NCBI GenBank assembly: GCA_903960915.1
Contig: CAJCCO010000090.1
Span: forward strand, 1 to 64,000
Reading direction: 5' to 3'
Length of the DNA stretch: 64,000 nt
Source: an uncultured beta proteobacterium
GTDB lineage: Bacteria; Pseudomonadota; Gammaproteobacteria; Burkholderiales; Burkholderiaceae_C
Under the pieces are notes generated by a model. The model saw only the letters and a program-made list of their open reading frames with translations. It was not told the origin of the DNA and did not search any database. This document shows positions 28,175 through 36,067 of this stretch, piece after piece. Numbering within the stretch: the first letter of the stretch is position 1; the number at the start of each line of letters is the position of its first letter. Both the position numbers and the translations under genes were made by a program.

Positions 28175-29434
28175 ATGCCTATAGAAATGATTGAAGAAGA
28201 GATGTTTAACCAAGGAACCCAGATCAAGGTGATTGGTGTGGGCGGTGGTGGTGGCAATGCGGTGGGGCACATGATTGACAGCGCCGTGCAAGGCGTGGAA
28301 TTCATCTGTGCCAACACCGATGCCCAGGCTCTGACGCGCAGCGATGCGCACCGCATCATTCAGCTGGGCACCAGCGGTCTGGGTGCTGGCAGCAAGCCCG
28401 ACAAAGGCCGTGAAGCGGCCGAGTTGGCCGTAGAAGATATTCGCGCTGCCATTGAAGGCGCGCACATGCTCTTCATTACCGCCGGCATGGGCGGCGGCAC
28501 CGGCACCGGCGCCGCCCCCGTGATTGCCCGCGTAGCCCGCGAGATGGGTATTCTGACCGTGGGCGTGGTCACCAAGCCCTTCGAGTTTGAAGGCGGTCGC
28601 CGCATGACCAATGCCGACACCGGCCTGGCCGAACTCGAAGCCAATGTGGACTCCCTGATCGTGGTGCTCAACGAAAAGCTGCTTGAAGTGCTGGGCGACG
28701 ATGTCACGCAAGACGAAGCCTTTGCCCATGCCAACGACGTGTTGAAAAACGCGGTGGGCGGTATTGCTGAAATCATCAACGTGCCAGGCCATGTGAACGT
28801 CGACTTTGAAGACGTGCGCACCGTCATGGGTGAGCCTGGCAAAGCCATGATGGGTACCGCCGTGTCTGCTGGCCCTGACCGCGCCCGCATTGCCGCCGAG
28901 CAAGCTGTGGCATGCCCCCTGCTCGAAGGCATCGACCTGTCGGGCGCCAAAGGCGTGCTGGTGCTGATCAGCGCGGCCAAGGGCTCGCTCAAATTGAGCG
29001 AATCCAAGATGGCCATGAACACCATCCGTGCCTACGCCTCGCCTGATGCGCATGTGATTTACGGCACCGCCTACGACGACAGCCTGGGCGACCAGATTCG
29101 CGTCACCGTGGTGGCCACCGGTTTGAGCCGTCAGGGTGCGCGCCGCGCGCCCAAGCTAGAGGTGATGCAAACCACCTTGCGCACCGGTACCGACAACGTG
29201 CCGTTCCAGGTGCCTACGCTCAACACGCCCACCAGTGCGGGCATGCCCTCGGCCATGCTGTCCAACGGCATGCCTTCAGGCGCAATGACCCAACCCGACT
29301 ACGGCACCATGGCCACCCCCAGCGTCTGGCGTCACCGCGACCGCACGCAGGCCGCAGCCAAGGTAGATGCCCTGGCCTCTGGTGGCATGGACGACTTCGA
29401 GATTCCTGCCTTCCTGCGCAAACAAGCCGACTGA
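28175..29434 (+). CDS. ftsZ: cell division protein FtsZ
   Basis: FtsZ is the tubulin-like GTPase that forms the division ring. The start at 28175 (MPIEMIEEEMFNQGTQ) has AGGAG at 28163-28167 with seven-base spacing; an in-frame ATG seven codons upstream lies before that ribosome site. The 419 residues contain VIGVGGGGGNAV, the GTP signature GMGGGTGTGAAPVIA, and the T7 region NVPGHVNVDFEDVRTVM. A variable linker leads to the conserved C-terminal peptide DDFEIPAFLRKQAD that binds FtsA. The preceding 147-base gap may hold an extra ftsZ promoter (weak CATAAT at 28097), which I cannot confirm. Confidence 0.97.
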   Translation: MPIEMIEEEMFNQGTQIKVIGVGGGGGNAVGHMIDSAVQGVEFICANTDAQALTRSDAHRIIQLGTSGLGAGSKPDKGREAAELAVEDIRAAIEGAHMLFITAGMGGGTGTGAAPVIARVAREMGILTVGVVTKPFEFEGGRRMTNADTGLAELEANVDSLIVVLNEKLLEVLGDDVTQDEAFAHANDVLKNAVGGIAEIINVPGHVNVDFEDVRTVMGEPGKAMMGTAVSAGPDRARIAAEQAVACPLLEGIDLSGAKGVLVLISAAKGSLKLSESKMAMNTIRAYASPDAHVIYGTAYDDSLGDQIRVTVVATGLSRQGARRAPKLEVMQTTLRTGTDNVPFQVPTLNTPTSAGMPSAMLSNGMPSGAMTQPDYGTMATPSVWRHRDRTQAAAKVDALASGGMDDFEIPAFLRKQAD

Positions 29435-29483
29435 TCGCCTGACCGGTCGTTGATCTGCGATTGATCAGAGATTGACCTAACGC

Positions 29484-29526
29484 AAAGCCCCTGCCTGGCG
29501 AACTCAGTTCGCTGTGCAGGGGCTTT
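29484..29526 (+). terminator. nested hairpin after ftsZ
   Basis: An 11-base arm AAAGCCCCTGC (29484-29494) pairs with GCAGGGGCTTT (29516-29526). Inside the loop, GCGAAC (29498-29503) pairs with GTTCGC (29507-29512). The structure lies 50 bases after ftsZ and 45 before lpxC. The downstream T-run is short and interrupted, so it could be a partial terminator separating dcw from lpxC expression or an mRNA-stability hairpin. Confidence 0.65.
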
Positions 29527-29570
29527 GTTATGGGACGCTTGATAAGTGGTTCACCCGGTAAAATTAAACA

Positions 29571-30494
29571 GTGCTGCAACAACGAACTCTCAAATCCCTG
29601 ACCCGCGCCGTAGGCGTGGGCCTGCACAGCGGCCAGCGTGTGGAGCTGACCCTGCGCCCGGCTGCGCCCGATACCGGCATCGTCTTTCGCCGCGTGGATT
29701 TGCCCGAGCCTGTAGACATTGCGGTATCGGCGCAAGCCGTGTCTGACACGCGCTTGGCCAGCACCCTGGCCAACGGCGATGCCAAGGTTCATACCGTGGA
29801 GCACCTGATGTCGGCTTGTGCCGGCTTGGGTGTAGATAACCTGTACGTCGACATCACCGCCGAGGAGGTGCCGATATTGGACGGCTCGGCCGCCTCGTTT
29901 GTGTTCCTGCTGCAAAGCGCCGGCATTGAGCTGCAGAACGCGCCCCGCCGTTTTATCCGCATCACCCGGCCGGTGGAGGTGCGTGAAGGCAGCGGCGCCA
30001 CAGAAAAATGGGCGCGTCTGGAGCCGTATGAAGGCTACCAGCTCAGCTTTGAAATTGATTTTGACCACCCGGCAGTAGACGCCACCGGCCAGCGCGTGGT
30101 GTTTGACATTAGCACCGGTTCTTATTCCAAAGACATTGCCCGCGCCCGCACCTTTGGCTTCACCAAAGACGTGGAGATGATGCGTGCCAACGGGCTGGCC
30201 CTGGGCGGCGGGCTCGATAACGCCATCGTCATGGACGATTTCAAAGTGCTCAATGCCGAAGGCCTGCGCTACGACGACGAGTTCGTCAAGCACAAGATTC
30301 TGGACGCCATGGGCGACCTCTACCTGATAGGCAAGCCCTTTCTGGCCCGCTACAGTGCCCGCCGCTCTGGCCACGCGCTCAACAACCTGTTGTTGCGTGA
30401 GGTGCTCAAACGGACCGATGCTTGGGAGGTGGTGACCTTTGCAGACGCCAAGCTGGCGCCCCAAGGTTTTGCCCAGGTGGCGCGAGCCTGGTAG
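29571..30494 (+). CDS. lpxC: UDP-3-O-acyl-N-acetylglucosamine deacetylase
   Basis: LpxC is the zinc deacetylase that commits UDP-GlcNAc to lipid A synthesis, so the cell has lipopolysaccharide. The 307-residue protein starts with GTG at 29571 ([20 protein letters not shown]). Zinc ligands are visible: His78 (VEHLMSA), His241 and Asp245 ([10 protein letters not shown]), and His268 (RRSGHALNN) is the catalytic-region histidine. Its location after ftsZ is conserved in proteobacteria. Confidence 0.96.
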   Translation: MLQQRTLKSLTRAVGVGLHSGQRVELTLRPAAPDTGIVFRRVDLPEPVDIAVSAQAVSDTRLASTLANGDAKVHTVEHLMSACAGLGVDNLYVDITAEEVPILDGSAASFVFLLQSAGIELQNAPRRFIRITRPVEVREGSGATEKWARLEPYEGYQLSFEIDFDHPAVDATGQRVVFDISTGSYSKDIARARTFGFTKDVEMMRANGLALGGGLDNAIVMDDFKVLNAEGLRYDDEFVKHKILDAMGDLYLIGKPFLARYSARRSGHALNNLLLREVLKRTDAWEVVTFADAKLAPQGFAQVARAW

Positions 30495-30502
30495 ATCAGA
30501 TC

Positions 30503-30679
30503 ATGTTGATTCTGCGTTGGTTAATTTTCGCCCTGCTGCTGGCCTCGCTGCTGTCCTTTGTATTTTTTGCCTTCACAGGCGATGCGCGCTACAAACGCCG
30601 TGGCTTGTTCATTTTGAAGTGGACGGTTGCCGCGGCTTTGGCTTTCTTTGCGGTGCTCATTGTGCAGCGCGTGCTCTGA
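30503..30679 (+). CDS. small two-helix membrane protein
   Basis: This 58-residue reading frame (MLILRWLIFALLLASLLSF...) starts eight bases after the lpxC stop. It has two hydrophobic helices (about 3-23 and 38-55) separated by a basic loop DARYKRRG. I do not recognise a named family. The tight spacing to lpxC, good hydrophobic periodicity and absence of another gene on either strand support a real gene of unknown function. Confidence 0.6.
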   Translation: MLILRWLIFALLLASLLSFVFFAFTGDARYKRRGLFILKWTVAAALAFFAVLIVQRVL

Positions 30680-30686
30680 ACCCGGT

Positions 30687-31235
30687 CTAGCGGCTTCGGC
30701 CCGCCTTGTACTTACCGCTGCCCGCACCGCCCACCCCATCAGCCTGCGCCAAGCGCGCCATGGCCTTGGCTGCATGGGCATGGGTGATGGCCAGGCCCAA
30801 GGCGTCGGCAGCGTCTGGCCCCGGCAGGCCGGGCAGGGCGAGCAGGCGTTTCACCATTTCCTGAATCTGGTTTTTGTCAGCGCGGCCGTAGCCCACCACC
30901 GCCTGCTTCATTTGCAGCGCGGTGTACTCGGCCACCGGCAGCTGGTTGGACACCAAGGCTGTGATGCAAGCGCCGCGCGCCTGGCCCAGCAGCAGCGTGG
31001 ACTGTGGGTTGACGTTGACAAACACAATCTCCACCGAGGCGCCATCGGGCTCGTAGCGCTGCACCACTTCGCAGATGCCGTCAAACAGCACCTTGAGGCG
31101 TTCGGGCAGTTGCCCTTTGTCCACATGCAGGGTGCTGATGGTGCCGCTGGCCACGTAGCGCAGGTCTGAGCCGTCCACGTCGATCACGCCGAAGCCGGTG
31201 GTGCGCAGGCCGGGGTCAATGCCAAGAATTCTCAT
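30687..31235 (-). CDS. ruvC: Holliday junction resolvase RuvC
   Basis: RuvC is the RNase H-fold endonuclease that cleaves Holliday junctions during recombinational repair. The start at 31235 ([16 protein letters not shown]) gives 182 residues; upstream in-frame codons lack family similarity. The acidic catalytic residues are Asp7, Glu69 (VEIVFVN), Asp141 and Asp144 ([14 protein letters not shown]). It is the last gene of a minus-strand series, 10 bases downstream of mtgA. Confidence 0.95.
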   Translation of the reverse strand: MRILGIDPGLRTTGFGVIDVDGSDLRYVASGTISTLHVDKGQLPERLKVLFDGICEVVQRYEPDGASVEIVFVNVNPQSTLLLGQARGACITALVSNQLPVAEYTALQMKQAVVGYGRADKNQIQEMVKRLLALPGLPGPDAADALGLAITHAHAAKAMARLAQADGVGGAGSGKYKAGRSR

Positions 31236-31245
31236 GCCGGCCAGC

Positions 31246-31989
31246 TCAAGGCAACTCGGCGTTGACCAAGCGTCCGGCAATAACGCCGGCGCGTTCGGTC
31301 AGGTAGCCCGAGTTGGGCAGTTTTTCAAAGTACTTGGGGCGCGGCAGCATCACGGCCAAACGCGCGGCTTCAAAGGGACTGAGCTGGGTGGCTGATTTGC
31401 GGAAGTAATGCTGTGCTGCCGCCTCGGCACCAAAGACGCCTTCGCCCCATTCCACGTTGTTGAGGTAAATTTCCAAAATGCGTTCCTTGCTCAGCAAGGC
31501 CTCCAGCGTGAGGGTCAGCACAAACTCCTGGCCTTTGCGTAACAAGGTGCGCTCGCCCGATAAAAACAGGTTTTTGGCCAGTTGCTGCGTGATGGTGGAG
31601 CCGCCCACCACTTTGGGTGGCCGGGCCGGTGCCTTGCCATTGGGGGGTGTTTTTTTGGCGGCCTTGGCCTCTGCCTTGGCATTTTTTTGCCAGGCTTTTT
31701 CAAGCGCTTCCCAGTCCACGCCGTCGTGGTTGGCAAAACTGTCGTCTTCGCTGGCAATGACGGCACGTTTGAGGTTGTCTGAAATCTTGTCATAGCCCAG
31801 CCACTGCTGGCGCCAGCGCAAATGCCCTTTCTCGGTGACCAGGCGCCAGGCCTCCGATCGCTCAAAGGCGGTGGACTGCGGGGCCAGCACGGCCATGGCC
31901 GCAATGCGCGCCACAAAGAACAGTTGCAGCGCCAGCACGGCCAGTGCCACCACAAGTAACCAGCGCAGCAGGGGTTTGGTGAAGGCCAT
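31246..31989 (-). CDS. mtgA: monofunctional peptidoglycan glycosyltransferase
   Basis: MtgA polymerises lipid II into glycan strands without transpeptidase activity. The 247 residues have one N-terminal membrane anchor (about 9-32) and a GT51 domain. Typical motifs are [18 protein letters not shown] (catalytic Glu), [28 protein letters not shown] and [24 protein letters not shown]. An Ala/Lys-rich insertion ([18 protein letters not shown]) lies near residues 101-118. It sits six bases downstream of aroE. Confidence 0.94.
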   Translation of the reverse strand: MAFTKPLLRWLLVVALAVLALQLFFVARIAAMAVLAPQSTAFERSEAWRLVTEKGHLRWRQQWLGYDKISDNLKRAVIASEDDSFANHDGVDWEALEKAWQKNAKAEAKAAKKTPPNGKAPARPPKVVGGSTITQQLAKNLFLSGERTLLRKGQEFVLTLTLEALLSKERILEIYLNNVEWGEGVFGAEAAAQHYFRKSATQLSPFEAARLAVMLPRPKYFEKLPNSGYLTERAGVIAGRLVNAELP

Positions 31990-31995
31990 GGCGAA

Positions 31996-32877
31996 TCAGT
32001 TGATGCTGGTCCGCAACTCGGCCAGTACCTGTTGCGAGGGCGGGCGTACGCCGCGCCAGATTAAAAAAGCCTCGGCGGCCTGCTCCACCAACATGCCCAG
32101 GCCGTCGCGCCCCACCGCGCCATGTTCTTGCGCCCAGGTCATGAAGCCCTGTGCGGCCGGGCCGTACATCATGTCGTAGGCCAGGGCGCCGGGCTTCAGG
32201 GTGCGGGCCGACACCGGCACCTCTGCACCGCTCAGGCTGCTGGCGCTGGCGTTGATAAGCACGTCAAAACTGCGGTCAAAGCCCTGCAGGTCTTGGGCGT
32301 GTAACGCGGTGCCGTTCAAGTGGGCCAGGGGCTGGTGACGCGCCACCAGGTCAAGGGCCTTGGCCACGGTGCGGTTGGCCACGGTGATGCTGGCCGGGCG
32401 CGCCTGAATCAGCGGCCCGAGCACGCCGGCGGCCGCCCCCCCGGCGCCAATGAGCAACAGGTGGCGTCCGCTCAGGTCCAGGCCCGCGTTGTGCTGAATG
32501 TCTTGCACCAGCCCGATGCCGTCGGTGTTGTCGGCCAGAATGCCCTGCTTCTCAAAGCTCAGCACATTGCAGGCGCGCGCCAGTTGTGCGCGGGCGCTGG
32601 TTTGCGTGGCCAGCGCGGCGGCTTCAAACTTGAAAGGCACGGTGATGTTGCAGCCGCGCCCGCCTTCACGCATGAAGTCGATCAGGCCCGTAGCAAAGCC
32701 GTCCAGCGCAATCAGGCGCTTGCTGTAGTGCAGGGATTGGCCGGTGAGCTCGGCAAAGCGGGTATGTATCCAGGGCGACTTGCTGTGTTCTACCGGGTTG
32801 CCCATCACGCAGTAAAGATCCATGGTTGTAGCCGAAGAGTTGGAGGAAGGGGTGGGTGTGTGGGCGAGCGTGGTCAT
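31996..32877 (-). CDS. aroE: shikimate dehydrogenase
   Basis: AroE reduces 3-dehydroshikimate to shikimate with NADPH, the fourth step of the chorismate pathway whose first enzyme (AroG) is also in this window. The 293 residues contain VMGNPVEHSKSPWIH (substrate site), DGIGLVQDI, the dinucleotide loop LLIGAGGAAAGVLGPL and VANRTVAKA. The ATG at 32877 overlaps the stop of the TonB-like gene (ATGA). Met19 is an alternative start closer to the conserved domain. Confidence 0.93.
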   Translation of the reverse strand: MTTLAHTPTPSSNSSATTMDLYCVMGNPVEHSKSPWIHTRFAELTGQSLHYSKRLIALDGFATGLIDFMREGGRGCNITVPFKFEAAALATQTSARAQLARACNVLSFEKQGILADNTDGIGLVQDIQHNAGLDLSGRHLLLIGAGGAAAGVLGPLIQARPASITVANRTVAKALDLVARHQPLAHLNGTALHAQDLQGFDRSFDVLINASASSLSGAEVPVSARTLKPGALAYDMMYGPAAQGFMTWAQEHGAVGRDGLGMLVEQAAEAFLIWRGVRPPSQQVLAELRTSIN

Positions 32878-33731
32878 TGAGAGGTCAGGCTGGTTTCTAG
32901 TGTCTCATCGCGCGTGAAGCGAAAGCGCGACACCACCAAAATTTGATCGGCCTTGCGCTGCATCGCTTCGCTGAAGCGCCCAAACGGACCCGCGCTGCCG
33001 GCAATCGCCTCGGCGCGTTGGTCCAGCGCCGGGTTGCCTGAGCTTTTGGCAATTTCGGTTTTCAGCACCCGGCCATCGGCGTTGACGGTGATGACCATGG
33101 TCAACTCCCCGTAGAGTTTGCGCCCGCCGGACTCGGGAAAGTTGCGGGTGCCTCGCGTTTCAATGCGGCGGCGCAAATTGTCGTAGTACAGCGCGTACAC
33201 CGCCTCACGCGTGGCCGGGCTGATGTAGCGTTTTTTGGGTCGTGCATTTTCTTCACGAATGCGCTCTTCAATTTCGGCCAGCAGCTTGGACAAGAGCCGC
33301 CGCTTCTCGGCCTGCGCTTTGGCGTCTGCCGACACCAGGGTTTGCTGGGGCGTGGGCTGGGGCAACGCGGCCAGTTGTTTTTTAACCTGCGACAAGAGCA
33401 GGGTTTGCTGCTCTTGCAGGGTTTGCAATTGGCGGTAGGTGGCTTCTTCGGCGTCTTCGCCAGGCTGTTGGCGCAGCGACGAGGGCAGCGGGCTGGTGGC
33501 GCGGCCTGCCTCAGCCTCGCCGCCGCCGGCCATGGAGGTTTGGGCAAGGGCTTGCGCCTTGGTGGGCTTGTCTTGCGTGCGGGCGTTCACCAGCACCACC
33601 TCTAGCGGCGTGTCTTCAAACACGCGGTTGAAGGTTTCGGGGTCGACCAACCGAACCGTGAGCAACACCCCATGCACCAGCAGGGAGGCCCCCAGCGCCA
33701 GTTGAAGTGGGCTCAAGGTCTTGAAGTTCAC
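32874..33731 (-). CDS. TonB-family C-terminal domain protein
   Basis: The 285-residue protein has an N-terminal membrane segment (about 10-27, LQLALGASLLVHGVLLTV) and a Gln/Ala/Glu-rich coiled-coil region (about 85-175). A C-terminal TonB-like domain (about 185-280) reads YYDNLRRRIETRGTRNFPE, TMVITVNADGRVLKTEIAKSSG and LDQRAEAIAGSAGPF. The Pro-rich periplasm-spanning stretch of classical TonB is replaced by the coiled coil. No ExbB/ExbD genes are nearby. Four-base overlaps with the RNB gene upstream and aroE downstream indicate an operon. Its energised partner, if any, is unknown. Confidence 0.82.
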   Translation of the reverse strand: MNFKTLSPLQLALGASLLVHGVLLTVRLVDPETFNRVFEDTPLEVVLVNARTQDKPTKAQALAQTSMAGGGEAEAGRATSPLPSSLRQQPGEDAEEATYRQLQTLQEQQTLLLSQVKKQLAALPQPTPQQTLVSADAKAQAEKRRLLSKLLAEIEERIREENARPKKRYISPATREAVYALYYDNLRRRIETRGTRNFPESGGRKLYGELTMVITVNADGRVLKTEIAKSSGNPALDQRAEAIAGSAGPFGRFSEAMQRKADQILVVSRFRFTRDETLETSLTSQ

Positions 33732-35824
33732 GGAGCCACAGGTTCTGAACTGGCCGGGTTGGCCGGGGCGGGCTCCTCGCTCATGTCCACGGCAATGGCA
33801 ATGGGGCCTGCGGCATCGTCCTCGTCTTCGGCTTCTTCTGGTGCTGCCGGGTCTTGCGCTGTCGTGTCCAGACGCGCCACCACCGTGCCGCCAATGTCGA
33901 GCATCACCTCGTCAATGTCACCCAGCTTCACCCGCACCCGTGCGCCGCGCGGCAGGTCTTTGGCCCCCACCACCATCAGCACCAGCGGAATATCGTCGGC
34001 GCGCACCATGTTCTCTTTGAACACGGTGGCCTCGATCTCGGTCAAGCCTTGCTGCTGCACGTATTTCAAAATCCAGAAACGCTCTATGGCGTTCTGGTAG
34101 CCGTTGTAGGCGGAGTAGGCCGCGTCGAAACTGGAGATGATGGAGAACAGGTCTGCATCTTTCGGCTTGAACGGGGCCACCAGCGCGGCGGTCTTGCCGT
34201 GGCGCGCACAGGCAATGATTTGCCACTGGTTCACCAGGTCGGTGTAGCGCCGCAGCGGCGAGGTGCTCCAGGCGTAGCTGGGCACGCCAATGCCCGCGTG
34301 CGGCAGGGCCTTGGTGCCCATGCGCACCTTGACGCCGGGCAACAGACTGGCCTGGCTGCGGTAAATGCCGGGTACGCCCAGTTCTGCCATCCAGTTGCCC
34401 CAGGTGCTGTTGGCCAGAATCATGGCCTCGGCCACGATCAGGTCCAGCGGCGCACCACGTTGGCGAATGCTCAGACGCACCTCTTCGTGGCCTTGAGGCT
34501 CTTGGCTGTTGTTGCCCACCAGTTTGAAGTTGTAGTCGGGCCGGTTGAAGGTCTCGGGCTTGCCGCGCACCACTTCACGGCCAGCCTTCAGGTGGTTGGC
34601 CAGGCGGAAGAGAAACGACAGCGGGGCGCGTTTGTCATGCAAATGGGCGTGCGAGTTGCCCGCTGGCTGTTTGAGTTCTTCGGCGTGTTCAAACGCCGGG
34701 TTTTGCAGCCAGTCGGCAGTCACGATGGCGTCGAGTTGGTCATGGCGCAAATTGGCGGCAATGTGCACGCGCTCCAAGCGGGTTTCTCGCGCGGTGATCT
34801 CCAGCGTGGCCTCGTCCAGCGTGACGTACAAAGACACCGCTGGGCAGTCGCGGCCTTCTTGCAGCGTGTAGTTTTGCACCACGTCGTCGGGCAGCATGGT
34901 GATTTTGTAGCCCGGCATGTAGACCGTGGAGAGGCGGTTGCGCCCCAGCACGTCGATGGGGCTGCCGGGCAACACGGCCAGACCGGGGGCGGCAATGTGA
35001 ATGCCCAGCACCACGCTGCCGCTGCCCAGGCCTTGCACCGACAGCGCGTCGTCAATCTCGGTGGTGGCAGAGTCGTCAATGGAGAAAGCGCGGGCGGTGG
35101 ACAGCGGCAACTCGTCCTTGATGAGCGGCGCCTCCAGTTTGGGGAACGTCGTGCCCTTGGGAAAGTTCTCCAGCAAAAAGCGCTTCCAGTGGAACTGGTA
35201 GGGCGAGTCAATGGCCCCGGCTTTGATCAGCAGCTCCAGTGGCCCCAGCCGGGTGGCGCGCGAGGCTTCCACCACGGCCTTGTACTCGGGCGCGTTTTTG
35301 TCGGGCTTGAACAGAATTTTGTAGAGCTGGTCGCGTATGGCCTGCGGGCAAACGCCTTGGCTCAGGTCTTGCACCCAGGCCTCGGTTTGCAGGGCAATTT
35401 GCTTCTTTTTCTCGATGGCGGCCAGCGCCAGCGCAATGATCTCGGCCGGCGCTTTTTTGAAGCGCCCTTTGCCGGCGCGGCGAAAGTAGTGCGGCGCCTC
35501 AAATAAACGCACCAGCATGCCGGCTTGCTGCTCCAGTGTGGCGTTGGCGTTGAAATACTCGCGCGCCAGGTCGGCAAAGCCAAACTCCTCCTCGGGCGAG
35601 AATTCCCAGGCCAACTCCAGCTCAATGGTCTGGCTCAAGGCCTGAGCGGCCGCCAGCAAAGCGGCTGGCGCCGGTTTCTCAAACTTGAGCAAGATATTGG
35701 CGGCCTTCACCTTAACGCGCTTGCCGCTGTCCAACTCCACCTGCGCAGAGGACTCCGCCTCCGACAGCACCCGACCGGCCATGAATTTTCCGGCTTCTTC
35801 AAACAATAAAAACATGAGGCGCAT
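33728..35824 (-). CDS. RNB-family exoribonuclease (RNase II/R-like)
   Basis: This 698-residue protein has the RNB catalytic domain at about 225-560. The acidic metal-binding motif FSIDDSATTEIDDALSV and downstream DCPAVSLYVTLDE belong to that fold. A C-terminal region with WSTSPLRRYTDLVNQWQ (the RNB signature) is followed by an S1-like domain and an acidic, Ala/Pro/Glu-rich tail. The N-terminus differs from E. coli RNase II and R in lacking obvious cold-shock domains. It probably degrades single-stranded RNA 3' to 5'. It is the first gene of the minus-strand block RNB-tonB-aroE-mtgA-ruvC. Confidence 0.88.
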   Translation of the reverse strand: MRLMFLLFEEAGKFMAGRVLSEAESSAQVELDSGKRVKVKAANILLKFEKPAPAALLAAAQALSQTIELELAWEFSPEEEFGFADLAREYFNANATLEQQAGMLVRLFEAPHYFRRAGKGRFKKAPAEIIALALAAIEKKKQIALQTEAWVQDLSQGVCPQAIRDQLYKILFKPDKNAPEYKAVVEASRATRLGPLELLIKAGAIDSPYQFHWKRFLLENFPKGTTFPKLEAPLIKDELPLSTARAFSIDDSATTEIDDALSVQGLGSGSVVLGIHIAAPGLAVLPGSPIDVLGRNRLSTVYMPGYKITMLPDDVVQNYTLQEGRDCPAVSLYVTLDEATLEITARETRLERVHIAANLRHDQLDAIVTADWLQNPAFEHAEELKQPAGNSHAHLHDKRAPLSFLFRLANHLKAGREVVRGKPETFNRPDYNFKLVGNNSQEPQGHEEVRLSIRQRGAPLDLIVAEAMILANSTWGNWMAELGVPGIYRSQASLLPGVKVRMGTKALPHAGIGVPSYAWSTSPLRRYTDLVNQWQIIACARHGKTAALVAPFKPKDADLFSIISSFDAAYSAYNGYQNAIERFWILKYVQQQGLTEIEATVFKENMVRADDIPLVLMVVGAKDLPRGARVRVKLGDIDEVMLDIGGTVVARLDTTAQDPAAPEEAEDEDDAAGPIAIAVDMSEEPAPANPASSEPVAP

Positions 35825-35926
35825 TGTCCCAGTAAATCAGCCACCGCTCATGACGGGGCTGGTGAAGGCGTCTTCACTGGCGGGAAGAAGCTCTTTTTCG
35901 GGCTAAAAAGGCCAGAAAAGGATATG

Positions 35927-35959
35927 AAAAAGCCCCCGCAGCTTTGGGAGCCGGGGGGC
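35927..35959 (-). terminator. intrinsic terminator of the lipoprotein gene
   Basis: On the minus strand GCCCCC (35959-35954) pairs with GGGGGC (35937-35932) and is followed directly by TTTTT (35931-35927). It lies 109 bases after the stop of the large lipoprotein gene and before the RNB gene. The loop of 16 bases is rather long, but the stem and T-run fit a rho-independent terminator. Confidence 0.65.
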
Positions 35960-36067
35960 GTTGGGGGAGATCGGGTGCTTAGGCCGGCAACCAGCGCAGG
36001 TTTTCGGCTGCTTCTTTCATAGCCGTCCTACAGGAGGCGGCATGTCATTCAAGTGCTCTGCGGTCGG

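Noticed and set aside
33854-35506. 550-codon open frame on the plus strand across the RNB gene.
   Set aside because: GC-rich antisense shadow; the minus-strand frame has clear RNB domain motifs and the antisense product resembles nothing.
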